From Pseudomonas sp. P818 (GTDB lineage: Bacteria; Pseudomonadota; Gammaproteobacteria; Pseudomonadales; Pseudomonadaceae), in assembly GCF_000418555.1 (NCBI RefSeq), contig NZ_ATKM01000005.1:310001-374000 (forward strand): DNA of 64,000 nucleotides, read 5' to 3'. Positions 17,101 through 24,963 of this stretch are shown here, one piece after another. Under the pieces are notes generated by a model. It ran no database searches. It was not told where the DNA came from and worked only from the letters and a program-made list of their open reading frames with translations. Within the stretch, counting starts at the first letter, position 1. The number at the start of each line of letters is the position of its first letter. A program made the position numbers and the translations under genes.

Positions 17101-17418
17101 GTCGGCGAGTTCGTCGGCGGCGTGCGCTTCCGTGCCTGGCAGCCGGCCAGCTGTCTGCAGCCGACCATCGGCGTGCACGCGCCGCTGGTGTTCGACCTCG
17201 TCGATACCTGGATGCAGCGCTCGCTGGGCGGTTGCCAGTACCATGTGGCGCATCCGGGCGGGCGCAACTACGACAGCCTGCCGGTCAACGCCTACGAGGC
17301 CGAGAGCCGGCGCCTGGCGCGTTTCTTCCGCCTGGGCCACAGTCCGGGCAAGCGCCCCGTCATGCAGCCGATAGACAATAATGAACTGCCGATGACCCTG
17401 GATCTGCGTCGCGTCTGA
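14125..17418 (+). CDS. Transglutaminase-like/DUF2126 protein
   Basis: The product is 1097 residues from GTG 14125 with AGGAGG 6 bases upstream. Residues 1-290 are a bacterial transglutaminase-like cysteine peptidase with a complete triad: Cys180 (SGSCRDSAW), His229 (DLHAWCEVY) and Asp245 (GLDPTSG). From about 330 the DUF2126 domain begins ([20 protein letters not shown]) and runs to the C-terminus with [20 protein letters not shown] and [20 protein letters not shown]. DUF2126 resembles the circularly permuted ATP-grasp/amidoligase world. With the next two genes it forms the widely conserved transglutaminase/ATP-grasp/alpha-E set, proposed in the literature to make or cleave a peptide tag. The true substrate is unknown. 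Confidence 0.9.
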   Translation: [1097 protein letters not shown]

Positions 17419-17457
17419 CGACATCGTGCTCACATGAATGTCGGCTGCTGCGATCTG

Positions 17458-17567
17458 TCCCCTCGCCCCTCTGGGGAGAGGGCCAGGGAGAGGGGAGAAC
17501 TGGCGAGATCGCGGTGTTTTCAGCCCTCTCCCCCGGCCCCTCTCCCACATATGGGAGAGGGGAGCGT
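17458..17567. repeat. G/C-rich CCCTCTCCC inverted repeat, copy 1
   Basis: Two arms made of CCCCTCTCCC/GGGAGAGGGG blocks face each other around a 30-base spacer. The right arm contains CCCTCTCCC-N8-GGGAGAGGGG with a near-palindromic centre (acatatgg). The same element type recurs at 38063, 40768 and 60046, always outside coding sequence. It fills most of the 183-base gap between the DUF2126 and ATP-grasp genes. It may act as an RNA hairpin or a REP-like mobile repeat. Confidence 0.7.
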
Positions 17568-17601
17568 AAAGCCGTAACGCCTTGCCACTGCCGAGCCTGC
17601 C

Positions 17602-20088
17602 ATGCACGACCTGCTAGCCGATTACCCGCCGCCCAACGGCGCCTACCACGAACTGCTCGACGCCAAGGGCAACGTGCGCCCGCATTGGCGCCGCCTGTTC
17701 GAGCAGCTGGCGCGCAGCCGCCCGGAGCACCTGGCGCAGCGCGAGGCCATGCTGGCGCGGCAGATTCAGGAAAACGGCGTCACCTACAACGTTTACGCCG
17801 ATCCGGATGGCGCCGACCGCCCGTGGGAACTGGACCTGCTGCCCAACCTGATCCCGGCTGACGAGTGGCAGCAGATCGCCGCCGGCGTGGCGCAGCGCGC
17901 GACCCTGCTCAACCGCGTGCTGGCCGATCTGTATGGCCCGCAGAAGCTGATCGCCGAAGGCCTGCTGCCCACCGAACTGGTGTTCGGCCACAACAACTTC
18001 CTCTGGCCGTGCCAGGGCATGCAGGCGCCGGGCGGTACCTGGCTGCACCTGTATGCCGTGGACCTGGCGCGCGCGCCGGACGGGCGCTGGTGGGTCACCG
18101 CCGACCGTACTCAGGCGCCCTCCGGCGCCGGCTATGCGCTGGAGAACCGGCAGATCGTCTCCCGCGCCTTCCCCGAGCTGTACCGCGATCTGCGCGTGCA
18201 GTACCTGGCCAGTTTCTTCCGTACTCTGCAGGACACCCTGGCGCGCCAGGCTCCCAGTGGCGGCGAGACGCCGCTGGTGGTCCTGCTGACGCCGGGGCGC
18301 TTCAACGAAAGCTATTTCGAGCACCTGTACCTGGCGCGCCAGCTCGGCTACCCGCTGGTCGAAGGCAGCGACCTGACTGTGCGCGATGCCACCCTCTACC
18401 TCAAGACCCTGGCCGGCCTGCGCCGCGTGCACGCGGTGCTGCGCCGCCTCGACGACGACTATTGCGACCCGCTGGAGCTGCGCACCGACTCGGCCCTCGG
18501 CGTGCCCGGCCTGCTCGAGGCGGTGCGCCGTGGCCGCGTGCTGGTGGCCAATGCCCTGGGCAGCGGCGTGCTGGAATCGCCCGGTCTGCCCGGTTTCCTG
18601 CCTGCCATCAGCGAGTACCTGCTGGGTGAGGAGCTGCTGCTGCCGTCCATCGCCAGCTGGTGGTGCGGCGAGCCGCCGGTGCTGGATGAGGCTTTGGACA
18701 AGCTCGACGAACTGCTGGTGCGCCCGGCCTTTCCCTCGCAGAGCTTCGCCCCGGTGTTTGGCCGTGATCTGGACGAGGCGCAGCGCGCCAAGCTGGCCGC
18801 ACGCCTCAGGCAGCGCCCCTACGCCTACGTGGCACAGGCGCGGGCCAAGCTGTCGCAGGCGCCGGTGTGGGACGGCAGCGGCCTGCAGCCACGCGCCATC
18901 GGCATGCGTGTGTTCGCCGTGGCCAGCGCCGATGGCTACCGGGTGATGCCGGGCGGCCTGACCCGCGTGGCCGGCGAGGCCGATGCCGAGGTGGTGTCGA
19001 TGCAGCGTGGCGGCGCGAGCAAGGACACCTGGGTGCTCGGCACTCGGCAGAGCGCGGGCGAGCCCTGGCAGACGCAGCGCACCCTGGGCAGCGCCGACCT
19101 GGTGCGCAGCGACCCCTTCCTGCCTTCGCGGGTGGTGGAGAACCTGTACTGGTTCGGTCGGTACGCCGAACGCTGCGAAGACGGTGCGCGCCTGCTGCGC
19201 ATCATGCTGGCGCGCTACGTCGACGATGACGACGACCCGCAGGCGCTGCAGAGCGCCCTGGCGCTGGCGCAGGAGCTGGGGCTGCTGGCCGGCGCGGATG
19301 AAGGCGAGCTGGAGGCGCGCCTGCTGCAGGCGCTGCTGGGTAGCGACTGGCCGGCCAGCCTGCGCGCCAATCTGCAGCGCCTGCAATGGTCGGCCGGCAG
19401 CGTGCGCGGCAAGCTGTCCCAGGCCAACTGGCAGGCGCTGGTGGAGTTGCAGCGCGAGGCGCAACTGCTCGAAGGTCAGCCGGCCGACTTCGGCGAACTG
19501 CTGGACTTTCTCAACCGCCTGCTGATGTCGCTGGCGGCGCTGTCGGGTTTCGCCCTCGACGACATGACCCGCGACGACGGCTGGCGCTTCCTCATGCTCG
19601 GTCGTTACATCGAACGCCTGCAGTTTCTCTGCGACAGCTTCGCCGGCTTCCTGCGCAGCGGCTCGGCCACCGACCAATCGGCGCTGGAGTGGCTGCTGGA
19701 ACTGGGCAACAGCAGCATCACCTACCGCACCCGCTACCTGGCCTCGGCGCAGTTGATCCCGGTGCTGGACCTGCTGCTGCTGGACGAGCAGAACCCGCAC
19801 GCGGTGATCTTCCAGATGCGCACCCTGCTGCGTTCGCTGGAAGGGCTCAACGAGCGCTTCGAGCTGCCGGCCGAGCGCTACCTGGTCTATCTCGAGCAGC
19901 AGCTCGCCGCCTTCAGCCTGGCCAGCCTGGAGAACCCGCTGTTCGGCCCCGGCAGTACCCGCGCGGTGCTCGAAGGCCTGGCCGACCTGCTGGTGGTCAT
20001 CAGCGAGGCTGCCGGTGCGGTTTCCGATCACCTCGGGCTGCGCTTCTTCGCCCATGTCGATGTCAGCCAGCGGACGCAATCCTCATGA
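17602..20088 (+). CDS. Circularly permuted ATP-grasp/alpha-E fusion protein
   Basis: The product is 828 residues. The N-terminal 490 residues match the circularly permuted type 2 ATP-grasp group (former DUF404/407): ELDLLPNLIPADEWQQIAAG, then WWVTADRTQAPSGAGYALEN (about 163-182) and LTPGRFNESYFEHLYLARQL. From about 505 the alpha-E domain (former DUF403) begins with LPSRVVENLYWFGRYAERCE and includes RDDGWRFLMLGRYIERLQFL. In many genomes these two domains are separate adjacent genes; here they are fused. ATP-grasp enzymes join a carboxylate to an amine, so a peptide-type bond is expected. The stop overlaps the start of the transglutaminase downstream by 4 bases (ATGA), showing coupled translation. 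Confidence 0.9.
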   Translation: MHDLLADYPPPNGAYHELLDAKGNVRPHWRRLFEQLARSRPEHLAQREAMLARQIQENGVTYNVYADPDGADRPWELDLLPNLIPADEWQQIAAGVAQRATLLNRVLADLYGPQKLIAEGLLPTELVFGHNNFLWPCQGMQAPGGTWLHLYAVDLARAPDGRWWVTADRTQAPSGAGYALENRQIVSRAFPELYRDLRVQYLASFFRTLQDTLARQAPSGGETPLVVLLTPGRFNESYFEHLYLARQLGYPLVEGSDLTVRDATLYLKTLAGLRRVHAVLRRLDDDYCDPLELRTDSALGVPGLLEAVRRGRVLVANALGSGVLESPGLPGFLPAISEYLLGEELLLPSIASWWCGEPPVLDEALDKLDELLVRPAFPSQSFAPVFGRDLDEAQRAKLAARLRQRPYAYVAQARAKLSQAPVWDGSGLQPRAIGMRVFAVASADGYRVMPGGLTRVAGEADAEVVSMQRGGASKDTWVLGTRQSAGEPWQTQRTLGSADLVRSDPFLPSRVVENLYWFGRYAERCEDGARLLRIMLARYVDDDDDPQALQSALALAQELGLLAGADEGELEARLLQALLGSDWPASLRANLQRLQWSAGSVRGKLSQANWQALVELQREAQLLEGQPADFGELLDFLNRLLMSLAALSGFALDDMTRDDGWRFLMLGRYIERLQFLCDSFAGFLRSGSATDQSALEWLLELGNSSITYRTRYLASAQLIPVLDLLLLDEQNPHAVIFQMRTLLRSLEGLNERFELPAERYLVYLEQQLAAFSLASLENPLFGPGSTRAVLEGLADLLVVISEAAGAVSDHLGLRFFAHVDVSQRTQSS

Positions 20089-20978
20089 GCAGTGCGCTTT
20101 ATCAGGTTCTCCACGACACCCACTACCGCTACTCGGCGCCGGTTTCCCTGGCGCAGCAGCTGGCGCACCTGTGGCCGCGCGACTGCCCCTGGCAGCGTTG
20201 CCACGAGCAGGAGCTGCGCATCGACCCGCCGCCCTGCCAGCGCCGCGACGGCCTGGACGTGTTCGGCAACCCGCTGACGCGCCTGGTGTTCGAGCGCCCC
20301 CACGAGCAGCTCAGCGTCAGCGCGCGCTTGCGCGTCGAGGTGCTGGCGCGCGCGCCGCTGGATCTGGATGATTCGCCGAGCTGGGAGGCGGCCTGCGCGG
20401 CGCTCAGTTATGGCGGCCGGCCCATGGCGCCGGCGCTGCTGGAGGCGGCGCGCTACCGTTTCGAATCGCCCTACGTGCGCCTCAAGCAGGTTTTTGCCGA
20501 CTACGCCGATGACTGTTTCACGCCGGGCCGTCCCCTGCTGCAGGCCGGCCAGGCGCTGATGCAGAAGATCTTCGAGGAGTTCAGCTTCGATGCCGGCGCC
20601 ACCCAGGTGGCCACACCCTTGCTGCAGGTGCTGGAGGAAAAGCGCGGCGTCTGCCAGGACTTCGCCCACCTGATGCTGGCCTGCCTGCGTTCGCGCGGTC
20701 TGGCGGCGCGCTACGTCAGCGGCTATCTGCTGACCCAGCCGCCGCCCGGCCAGCCGCGGCTGATCGGCGCCGACGCGTCGCATGCCTGGGTATCGCTGTA
20801 CTGTCCGCGGCAGGGCTGGGTGGATTTCGACCCGACCAACAACGTGCGACCGGCGCTGGAGCACATCACCCTGGCCTGGGGCCGGGATTTCTCCGATGTG
20901 TCGCCGCTGCGTGGGGTGATTCTGGGAGGCGGCAGTCATGACCCGGAAGTTCAGGTGACCGTGCTGCCGCTCGGATAG
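20085..20978 (+). CDS. Transglutaminase family cysteine protease
   Basis: The product is 297 residues. The N-terminal transglutaminase beta domain HDTHYRYSAPVSLAQQLAHL precedes the catalytic region EEKRGVCQDFAHLMLACLRS (Cys), GADASHAWVSLYCPRQGWVD (His) and FDPTNNVRP (Asp), so the triad is intact. Its start overlaps the ATP-grasp/alpha-E stop by 4 bases. It is probably the peptidase partner that removes what the ATP-grasp protein adds, or processes the same peptide. It is related to the N-terminal domain of the 1097-residue protein upstream, so this operon carries two transglutaminase active sites. Confidence 0.88.
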   Translation: MSSALYQVLHDTHYRYSAPVSLAQQLAHLWPRDCPWQRCHEQELRIDPPPCQRRDGLDVFGNPLTRLVFERPHEQLSVSARLRVEVLARAPLDLDDSPSWEAACAALSYGGRPMAPALLEAARYRFESPYVRLKQVFADYADDCFTPGRPLLQAGQALMQKIFEEFSFDAGATQVATPLLQVLEEKRGVCQDFAHLMLACLRSRGLAARYVSGYLLTQPPPGQPRLIGADASHAWVSLYCPRQGWVDFDPTNNVRPALEHITLAWGRDFSDVSPLRGVILGGGSHDPEVQVTVLPLG

Positions 20979-20986
20979 GCGGGATG

Positions 20987-21008
20987 AAGGGCCTCGTTTG
21001 AGGCCCTT
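20987..21008. terminator. Hairpin between convergent genes
   Basis: A perfect 9-bp stem (AAGGGCCTC/GAGGCCCTT) with a GTTT loop sits between the transglutaminase stop (20978) and the azurin stop (21017). There is no long T run on either side. It probably serves both convergent transcripts. Confidence 0.6.
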
Positions 21009-21016
21009 GGCGATGA

Positions 21017-21469
21017 TCAGTCGACCAGCTTTACGCTGCCTTTCATCATCGAGTAGTGGCCGGGGAAGGAGCAGAAGAAGCTGTAGTCCTCGCCAGCGGC
21101 CAGTTTGCTGACATCGAAGGTCACCGAGGTGCTCTCGCCGCCGCCGATCAGGTCGGTATGAGCGATGACGCGCTCGTCACCGGCCTTGAGGTAGCTGGCG
21201 TCTGGGCCGGCGGGAATGCCGTCGGTGGCGATACCGGGCATGTCGGCAGTCTTGCTCAGTACCCAGTTGTGGCCCATGGCGGTCTTGGGCAGGCTGCCTG
21301 TGTGCTTGAGGTTGACGGTAAAGGTCTCGCAGCTCTTGCTGACGGAGATGGCTTGGGTGTTGAAGGTCATCTGGTCGGTCGATTCGACATCCACCGAGCA
21401 TTCGGCAGCGAGCAGCGGGGTGCTGGCCAGGCCGAGCAGAGCGATTAGAGCAGCGTTACGCAACATCAT
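21017..21469 (-). CDS. azu: Azurin (blue copper protein)
   Basis: The start at 21469 or 21466 (adjacent ATG codons) follows GGAGGA. The signal peptide [20 protein letters not shown] precedes mature [20 protein letters not shown], of about 128 residues as usual. Copper ligands are visible: GHNW (Gly and His), FFCSFPGH (Cys and His) and the Met in YSMMKG. The CEC-type disulfide cysteines are also present (AEC and SKSCETF). It carries electrons in the periplasm, for example to nitrite reductase or cytochrome peroxidase. The gene stands alone, facing a hairpin terminator. I found no convincing ANR box upstream. Confidence 0.95.
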   Translation of the reverse strand: MMLRNAALIALLGLASTPLLAAECSVDVESTDQMTFNTQAISVSKSCETFTVNLKHTGSLPKTAMGHNWVLSKTADMPGIATDGIPAGPDASYLKAGDERVIAHTDLIGGGESTSVTFDVSKLAAGEDYSFFCSFPGHYSMMKGSVKLVD

Positions 21470-21855
21470 GTGAATCCTCCAGATTCTGAGTTTCCGGTCA
21501 GGTCTGGACAGATTCGCACAGCTTTCAGTGCGCGTGGGTGCGACCGAACGCCACGTCAGGTTATCCCGACAATCTGTGGGTAACTCTGTTGAGAAGCTCT
21601 GCAACGGCGCTCCAGCGCCTGATTTCGCGGGCTTTCTGGGTGGCTGGTCAGGTTTTGTTCAGGGCTGCCCCGCCAAGCAAAAAAATCCTTTGTAATGAAT
21701 TGATTGGAGGTGCGCAGAGAAAATGTACGGGCTTCTGGCGAGCTGCTCTGGCTTATCCCCGAAAAGCGTGGAGCAAGCTGTGGATAAGCTTGGGGAAACC
21801 GCGTGCCGGCCGCACCTTTCGAAGCGTGCCGCCGGCTGATCAGGAAATGATCGTC
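21470..21855. other. Intergenic stretch with DnaA-box-like motifs
   Basis: The 386 bases between azurin and the DUF808 gene hold no convincing gene. They contain one perfect DnaA-type box, TGTGGATAA at 21779-21787, a one-mismatch copy (TGTGGGTAA near 21576) and nearby TTATCCC motifs. An azurin promoter must lie here, but I cannot place it. Confidence 0.4.
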
Positions 21856-22791
21856 TCAGCTGTTTCTGGTTGGGCGCAGCGCCTGCCATAGGCGAGTGCC
21901 AAGGCTGACCAGCGGCAGGCTGAGCATACCGGCGACCACACCCAGCAGGGCGTTGAGCAGCGTCGGCACCACTGCGGAAAGTAGCTGCCCTGCATCCTGG
22001 GCTACCCACTGCGCGGCGTGATGCACGGCGGCATCGACCGGCGGCAGGCCATGGCTGAGGATGCCGCCGCCAACCATGAACATGGCCGCAGTGCCGATCA
22101 CCGATAACGCCTTCATCAGCCAGGGGGCCAGGTGCAGGATGCCGCGGCCGCAGGCCTGGGCGAAGGCGCTGGCGCGCTGGCTGAGGTAGAGTCCGGCGTC
22201 GTCCAGCTTGACGATGCCGGCCACCAGGCCGTAGACGCCGACGGTCATCAGCAGGGCGATACCGCTGAGCACCAGCACCTGATTGAGGAAGCTGGCGGTG
22301 GCGACGGTGCCCAGGGTGATGGCGATGATCTCGGCCGACAGCACGAAGTCGGTACGCACCGCGCCGCGGATCTTGTCGCGCTCGAAGGCCACCAGGTCCA
22401 CCTGCGGATCGGCGATGGCCTCCAGCAGGGGTTGCTGTTCGTCGTCTTCGTGCCGGTGCAGCAGCTTGTGGATCAGCTTCTCGGCCCCTTCGTAGCAAAG
22501 AAACAGACCACCGAGCATCAACAAGGGCACCACCAGCCAGGGTGCCACGGCGCTGATCAACAGTGCGGCCGGCACCAGAATCGCCTTGTTCACCAGCGAG
22601 CCCTTGGCCACGGCCCAGACCACCGGCAGTTCGCGATCCGCCTTGACCCCGGTGACCTGCTGGGCATTGAGGGCGAGATCGTCACCCAGCACGCCGGCGG
22701 TCTTGCGCGCGGCGATCTTGGTCATGGTGGCGACGTCGTCGAGTACGCTGCTGATGTCGTCGATCAGGGCGAGCAGGCTGCTTCCGGCCAT
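21856..22791 (-). CDS. DUF808 family inner membrane protein (YedI-like)
   Basis: The product is 311 residues. It opens [19 protein letters not shown] and has the family's [20 protein letters not shown] segment, then several hydrophobic segments (about 65-105, 165-200, 225-250, 270-300). The length matches the DUF808 family (about 300). Function is unknown; an integral inner membrane protein is sure. It is a single gene with the MITE-like repeat upstream. Confidence 0.88.
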   Translation of the reverse strand: MAGSSLLALIDDISSVLDDVATMTKIAARKTAGVLGDDLALNAQQVTGVKADRELPVVWAVAKGSLVNKAILVPAALLISAVAPWLVVPLLMLGGLFLCYEGAEKLIHKLLHRHEDDEQQPLLEAIADPQVDLVAFERDKIRGAVRTDFVLSAEIIAITLGTVATASFLNQVLVLSGIALLMTVGVYGLVAGIVKLDDAGLYLSQRASAFAQACGRGILHLAPWLMKALSVIGTAAMFMVGGGILSHGLPPVDAAVHHAAQWVAQDAGQLLSAVVPTLLNALLGVVAGMLSLPLVSLGTRLWQALRPTRNS

Positions 22792-22837
22792 GTTGCGGCT
22801 TCCGTAGGGGAGAAGCCGCAGAGCGTAGCATTGTGTC

Positions 22838-22979
22838 AGAACCTGTTCACGATCTGCTGCGCGTCGGCCTTACTGCGTTAAAAACAGGCTCGGAATGCTC
22901 ATTTACAGCTCGTAAACTCCGCTTCCTCGACTGTTTTTGCCTTGTATGGCTCTAGCTCGAGAGATCGTGAGCAGGTTCT
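22838..22979. mobile_element. 142-bp MITE-like inverted-repeat element
   Basis: The ends are 18-bp inverted repeats with one mismatch: AGAACCTGTTCACGATCT at 22838-22855 and, reversed, AGAACCTGCTCACGATCT at 22979-22962. Inside lie further paired blocks (AAAAACAG with CTGTTTTT, and TTTAC-N5-GTAAA), so the whole element can fold as a long hairpin. There is no coding capacity and no obvious target duplication (flanks ttgtgtc and tacatg). I recall near-identical sequences in other Pseudomonas genomes, but cannot verify that here. Confidence 0.7.
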
Positions 22980-22998
22980 TACATGTCTGCGTACAGGC

Positions 22999-23586
22999 TC
23001 AGACGGGCGAACGATCCACCCATTTCGGCGCTACGCTGGGGCGCCACTCGTTCAGGGCGTCGAGGAGGTCCTGCGGGCTGTCTGCGATCTGCAGCATTTC
23101 GCGGTGCTGTGGGCGAACGAAGCGCTCGGCCACCAGGTGATCGAGAAAATCCCCCAGCTTGCTGTAGAAGCCATTTACCTCCAGCAGCCCCAGCGGTTTG
23201 GCGTGGTAGCCGAGCTGGCCCCAGGTCCACACCTCGAACAGCTCTTCCAGGGTGCCCAGACCGCCGGGCAGGGCGATGAAGGCGTCGGCCAGTTCTGCCA
23301 TGCGCGCCTTGCGTGCGTGCATGCCATCCACCACCTCCAGGCAGGTCAGGCCACGGTGGCCGATTTCGGCACGCTCCAGGCTCTGCGGGATGATGCCGAT
23401 GACCTCGCCGCCGGCATTCAGCGCCGCATCGGCGACCACACCCATCAGGCCGACGGCGCCGCCGCCATAGATCAGTCGTACGCCGCGTTCGGCCAGGTGC
23501 TGGCCAAGCGCTTCGGCGGCCTGACGATAGACGGGACTGGCGCCGGGGCTGGCACCACAGAAGACACAGACGCTACGCAGGGACAT
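22999..23586 (-). CDS. LOG family protein (TIGR00730), nucleoside 5'-monophosphate phosphoribohydrolase
   Basis: The product is 195 residues. It shows the Rossmann start [36 protein letters not shown] and the signature [20 protein letters not shown] (PGGxGTxxE). Length and motifs fit the LOG/YvdD group, which releases the base from nucleoside monophosphates (cytokinin ribotides in plants; AMP in bacteria). Monocistronic, 20 bases from the MITE-like element at its 3' end. Confidence 0.9.
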   Translation of the reverse strand: MSLRSVCVFCGASPGASPVYRQAAEALGQHLAERGVRLIYGGGAVGLMGVVADAALNAGGEVIGIIPQSLERAEIGHRGLTCLEVVDGMHARKARMAELADAFIALPGGLGTLEELFEVWTWGQLGYHAKPLGLLEVNGFYSKLGDFLDHLVAERFVRPQHREMLQIADSPQDLLDALNEWRPSVAPKWVDRSPV

Positions 23587-23645
23587 GTACGGGCTCCTTG
23601 GCTGAATATGCCAAGGGTAACCAGCCGCTGCGCTGCCACCAAGGG

Positions 23646-23723
23646 TCAGTGCCGCGTATCAATGCCGCAGGTGGCGCAGGCGTAGCTGGCGAGCAGTTGC
23701 TTGAGCAGGTCGTTGAGGTGCAT
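23646..23723 (-). CDS. Candidate 25-residue small protein with CxxC
   Basis: On the minus strand AGGAAG lies about 8 bases before ATG 23723. The frame encodes 25 residues, [20 protein letters not shown] plus five more, and stops at 23646. It sits alone in the gap between the LOG and LysE genes. The amphipathic helix followed by a CATC pair looks non-random, but no family is recognised. Confidence 0.3.
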   Translation of the reverse strand: MHLNDLLKQLLASYACATCGIDTRH

Positions 23724-23822
23724 GGCGCGGCTTCCTGACGCGGGGACATGTCATTCAGGCTAGTCCTGCTGCTGGCGCCGCGCCGTTAGATTGTTTCGAT
23801 GAGGGCGATAGCCACCACTCCA

Positions 23823-24437
23823 TCACATCAGCTCCATCGCGCTCATCCCGGCCAGACCCAGCAGCACCACGCCACAGGCCGCGTAGGTCAGGCGGTGCCA
23901 GAGCAGCGAGGCGGCGCGGCGGAACCAGTCCACCAGGCCGGCGCAGATGAAGCACCAGAGCAGTGAGGACACCATGAAGCCGGCGAAGAACACCGCCAGG
24001 TGCGTCGGTGTTGGCTGGGCAACGCCGATGGCCGCCATCGCCCCGCCCATGGCGGCCCAGTAGACGATGTTCTGCGGGTTGGTCAGCGACAGGGCGGCGC
24101 CGGCGGCGAAGGCGCCTCCGGCCGCCACCTGGCCGTCATCGCTGGGTTGCTGCGGGCGATGGGCATCGCGCAGCGACTGGTAGCCGAGCCAGGCCAGATA
24201 CAGCGCGCTGGCCAGGGTCAGGGGATAACGGATCTGCGCGCTGTCGAGCAGCAGGGCCAGGCCGGTCAGGCCGAGAGCGGCCCAGGTGGCGTCGCCGACC
24301 AGCGAGCCGATCTGTACCAGCAAGGCGGGTTTGTAGCCGTCACGCAGACCGCGGCGCAGGGTTTCGCTGAACACGGCACCCGGCGCGGCGTTGAACACGA
24401 AGCCCAGGAGCATGGCGGCGAGAAAGAAACTGAACAT
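23823..24437 (-). CDS. LysE family translocator
   Basis: The product is 204 residues with six hydrophobic segments. The family signature near the N-terminus is FNAAPGAVFSETLRRGLRDG, and SLTNPQNIVYWAAMGGAM matches the second repeat. LysE/RhtB proteins export amino acids across the inner membrane. No LysR-type regulator is adjacent, so the substrate is open. Confidence 0.88.
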   Translation of the reverse strand: MFSFFLAAMLLGFVFNAAPGAVFSETLRRGLRDGYKPALLVQIGSLVGDATWAALGLTGLALLLDSAQIRYPLTLASALYLAWLGYQSLRDAHRPQQPSDDGQVAAGGAFAAGAALSLTNPQNIVYWAAMGGAMAAIGVAQPTPTHLAVFFAGFMVSSLLWCFICAGLVDWFRRAASLLWHRLTYAACGVVLLGLAGMSAMELM

Positions 24438-24963
24438 GAAACGTCCTTAACAGGCAGGAGAACGGAGGCTGCTGACCCAAGCAGGCAGTGTGCCAGGAGA
24501 TAAAAATAAAGTTTTCCACGCAGGCTGTTGAAAGAATTGTGGATAAGCTGGTGGTTCCTGCCTGCGAAACCCTGAAAACGCCGCTTTCATCCTCTTGGTG
24601 AAGATTTGAGCAGACAGTATTTTCCTTTGTGCACAGGGACTTGACATATTTCAGCGGTTTCCTGGCGGGGGCTTGGGCTTGTCCACGATAGCTGTGGGTG
24701 ATGTTGTTGATAACTTCTGTACCCATTGCTGAATCCCAGGTGCTACAAGCTTTCCAGCGCTTTGTTTGTTTTCTGATCACTGTCCGGCGTGGAGCTGCCA
24801 GGGCATGGGAAGCGCCATTTTGTCCAGCGCTTCTTCGTGCCACAGGCGGCCGCGTATGGGTTATCCCCGGAATCTGTTGATCGGTCTGTGGGTAAGCTGG
24901 TGACGAGTCGTTCGATGGCCCGCCTCTGCTGGGTGTCAGGCGAGCGTCGAAGTTTTCGTCAGT
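24438..24963. other. 526-bp intergenic stretch with DnaA-box-like motifs
   Basis: I see no supported gene here. The stretch is lower in GC than its neighbours. It contains a perfect TGTGGATAA at 24538-24546, a near match TGTGGGTAA around 24887, and TTATCC and GTTGATAAC motifs at about 24708 and 24860. The motif set resembles those at 21560-21790 and 28507. Confidence 0.4.

Noticed and set aside
13924..17607. 1227-codon minus-strand open frame opposite the DUF2126 gene
   Set aside because: Antisense frame produced by codon bias; low-complexity Gln/Arg/Ala content and no domain, while the plus strand has an intact catalytic triad and ribosome site.
17614..20079. 821-codon minus-strand open frame opposite the ATP-grasp/alpha-E gene
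   Set aside because: Same reason: mirror of a GC-rich gene, no start signal and no recognisable motif.
21558..24900. Chromosomal origin suggested by DnaA-type boxes
   Set aside because: No dnaA, dnaN, rpmH or AT-rich unwinding region, and the boxes are spread over kilobases.
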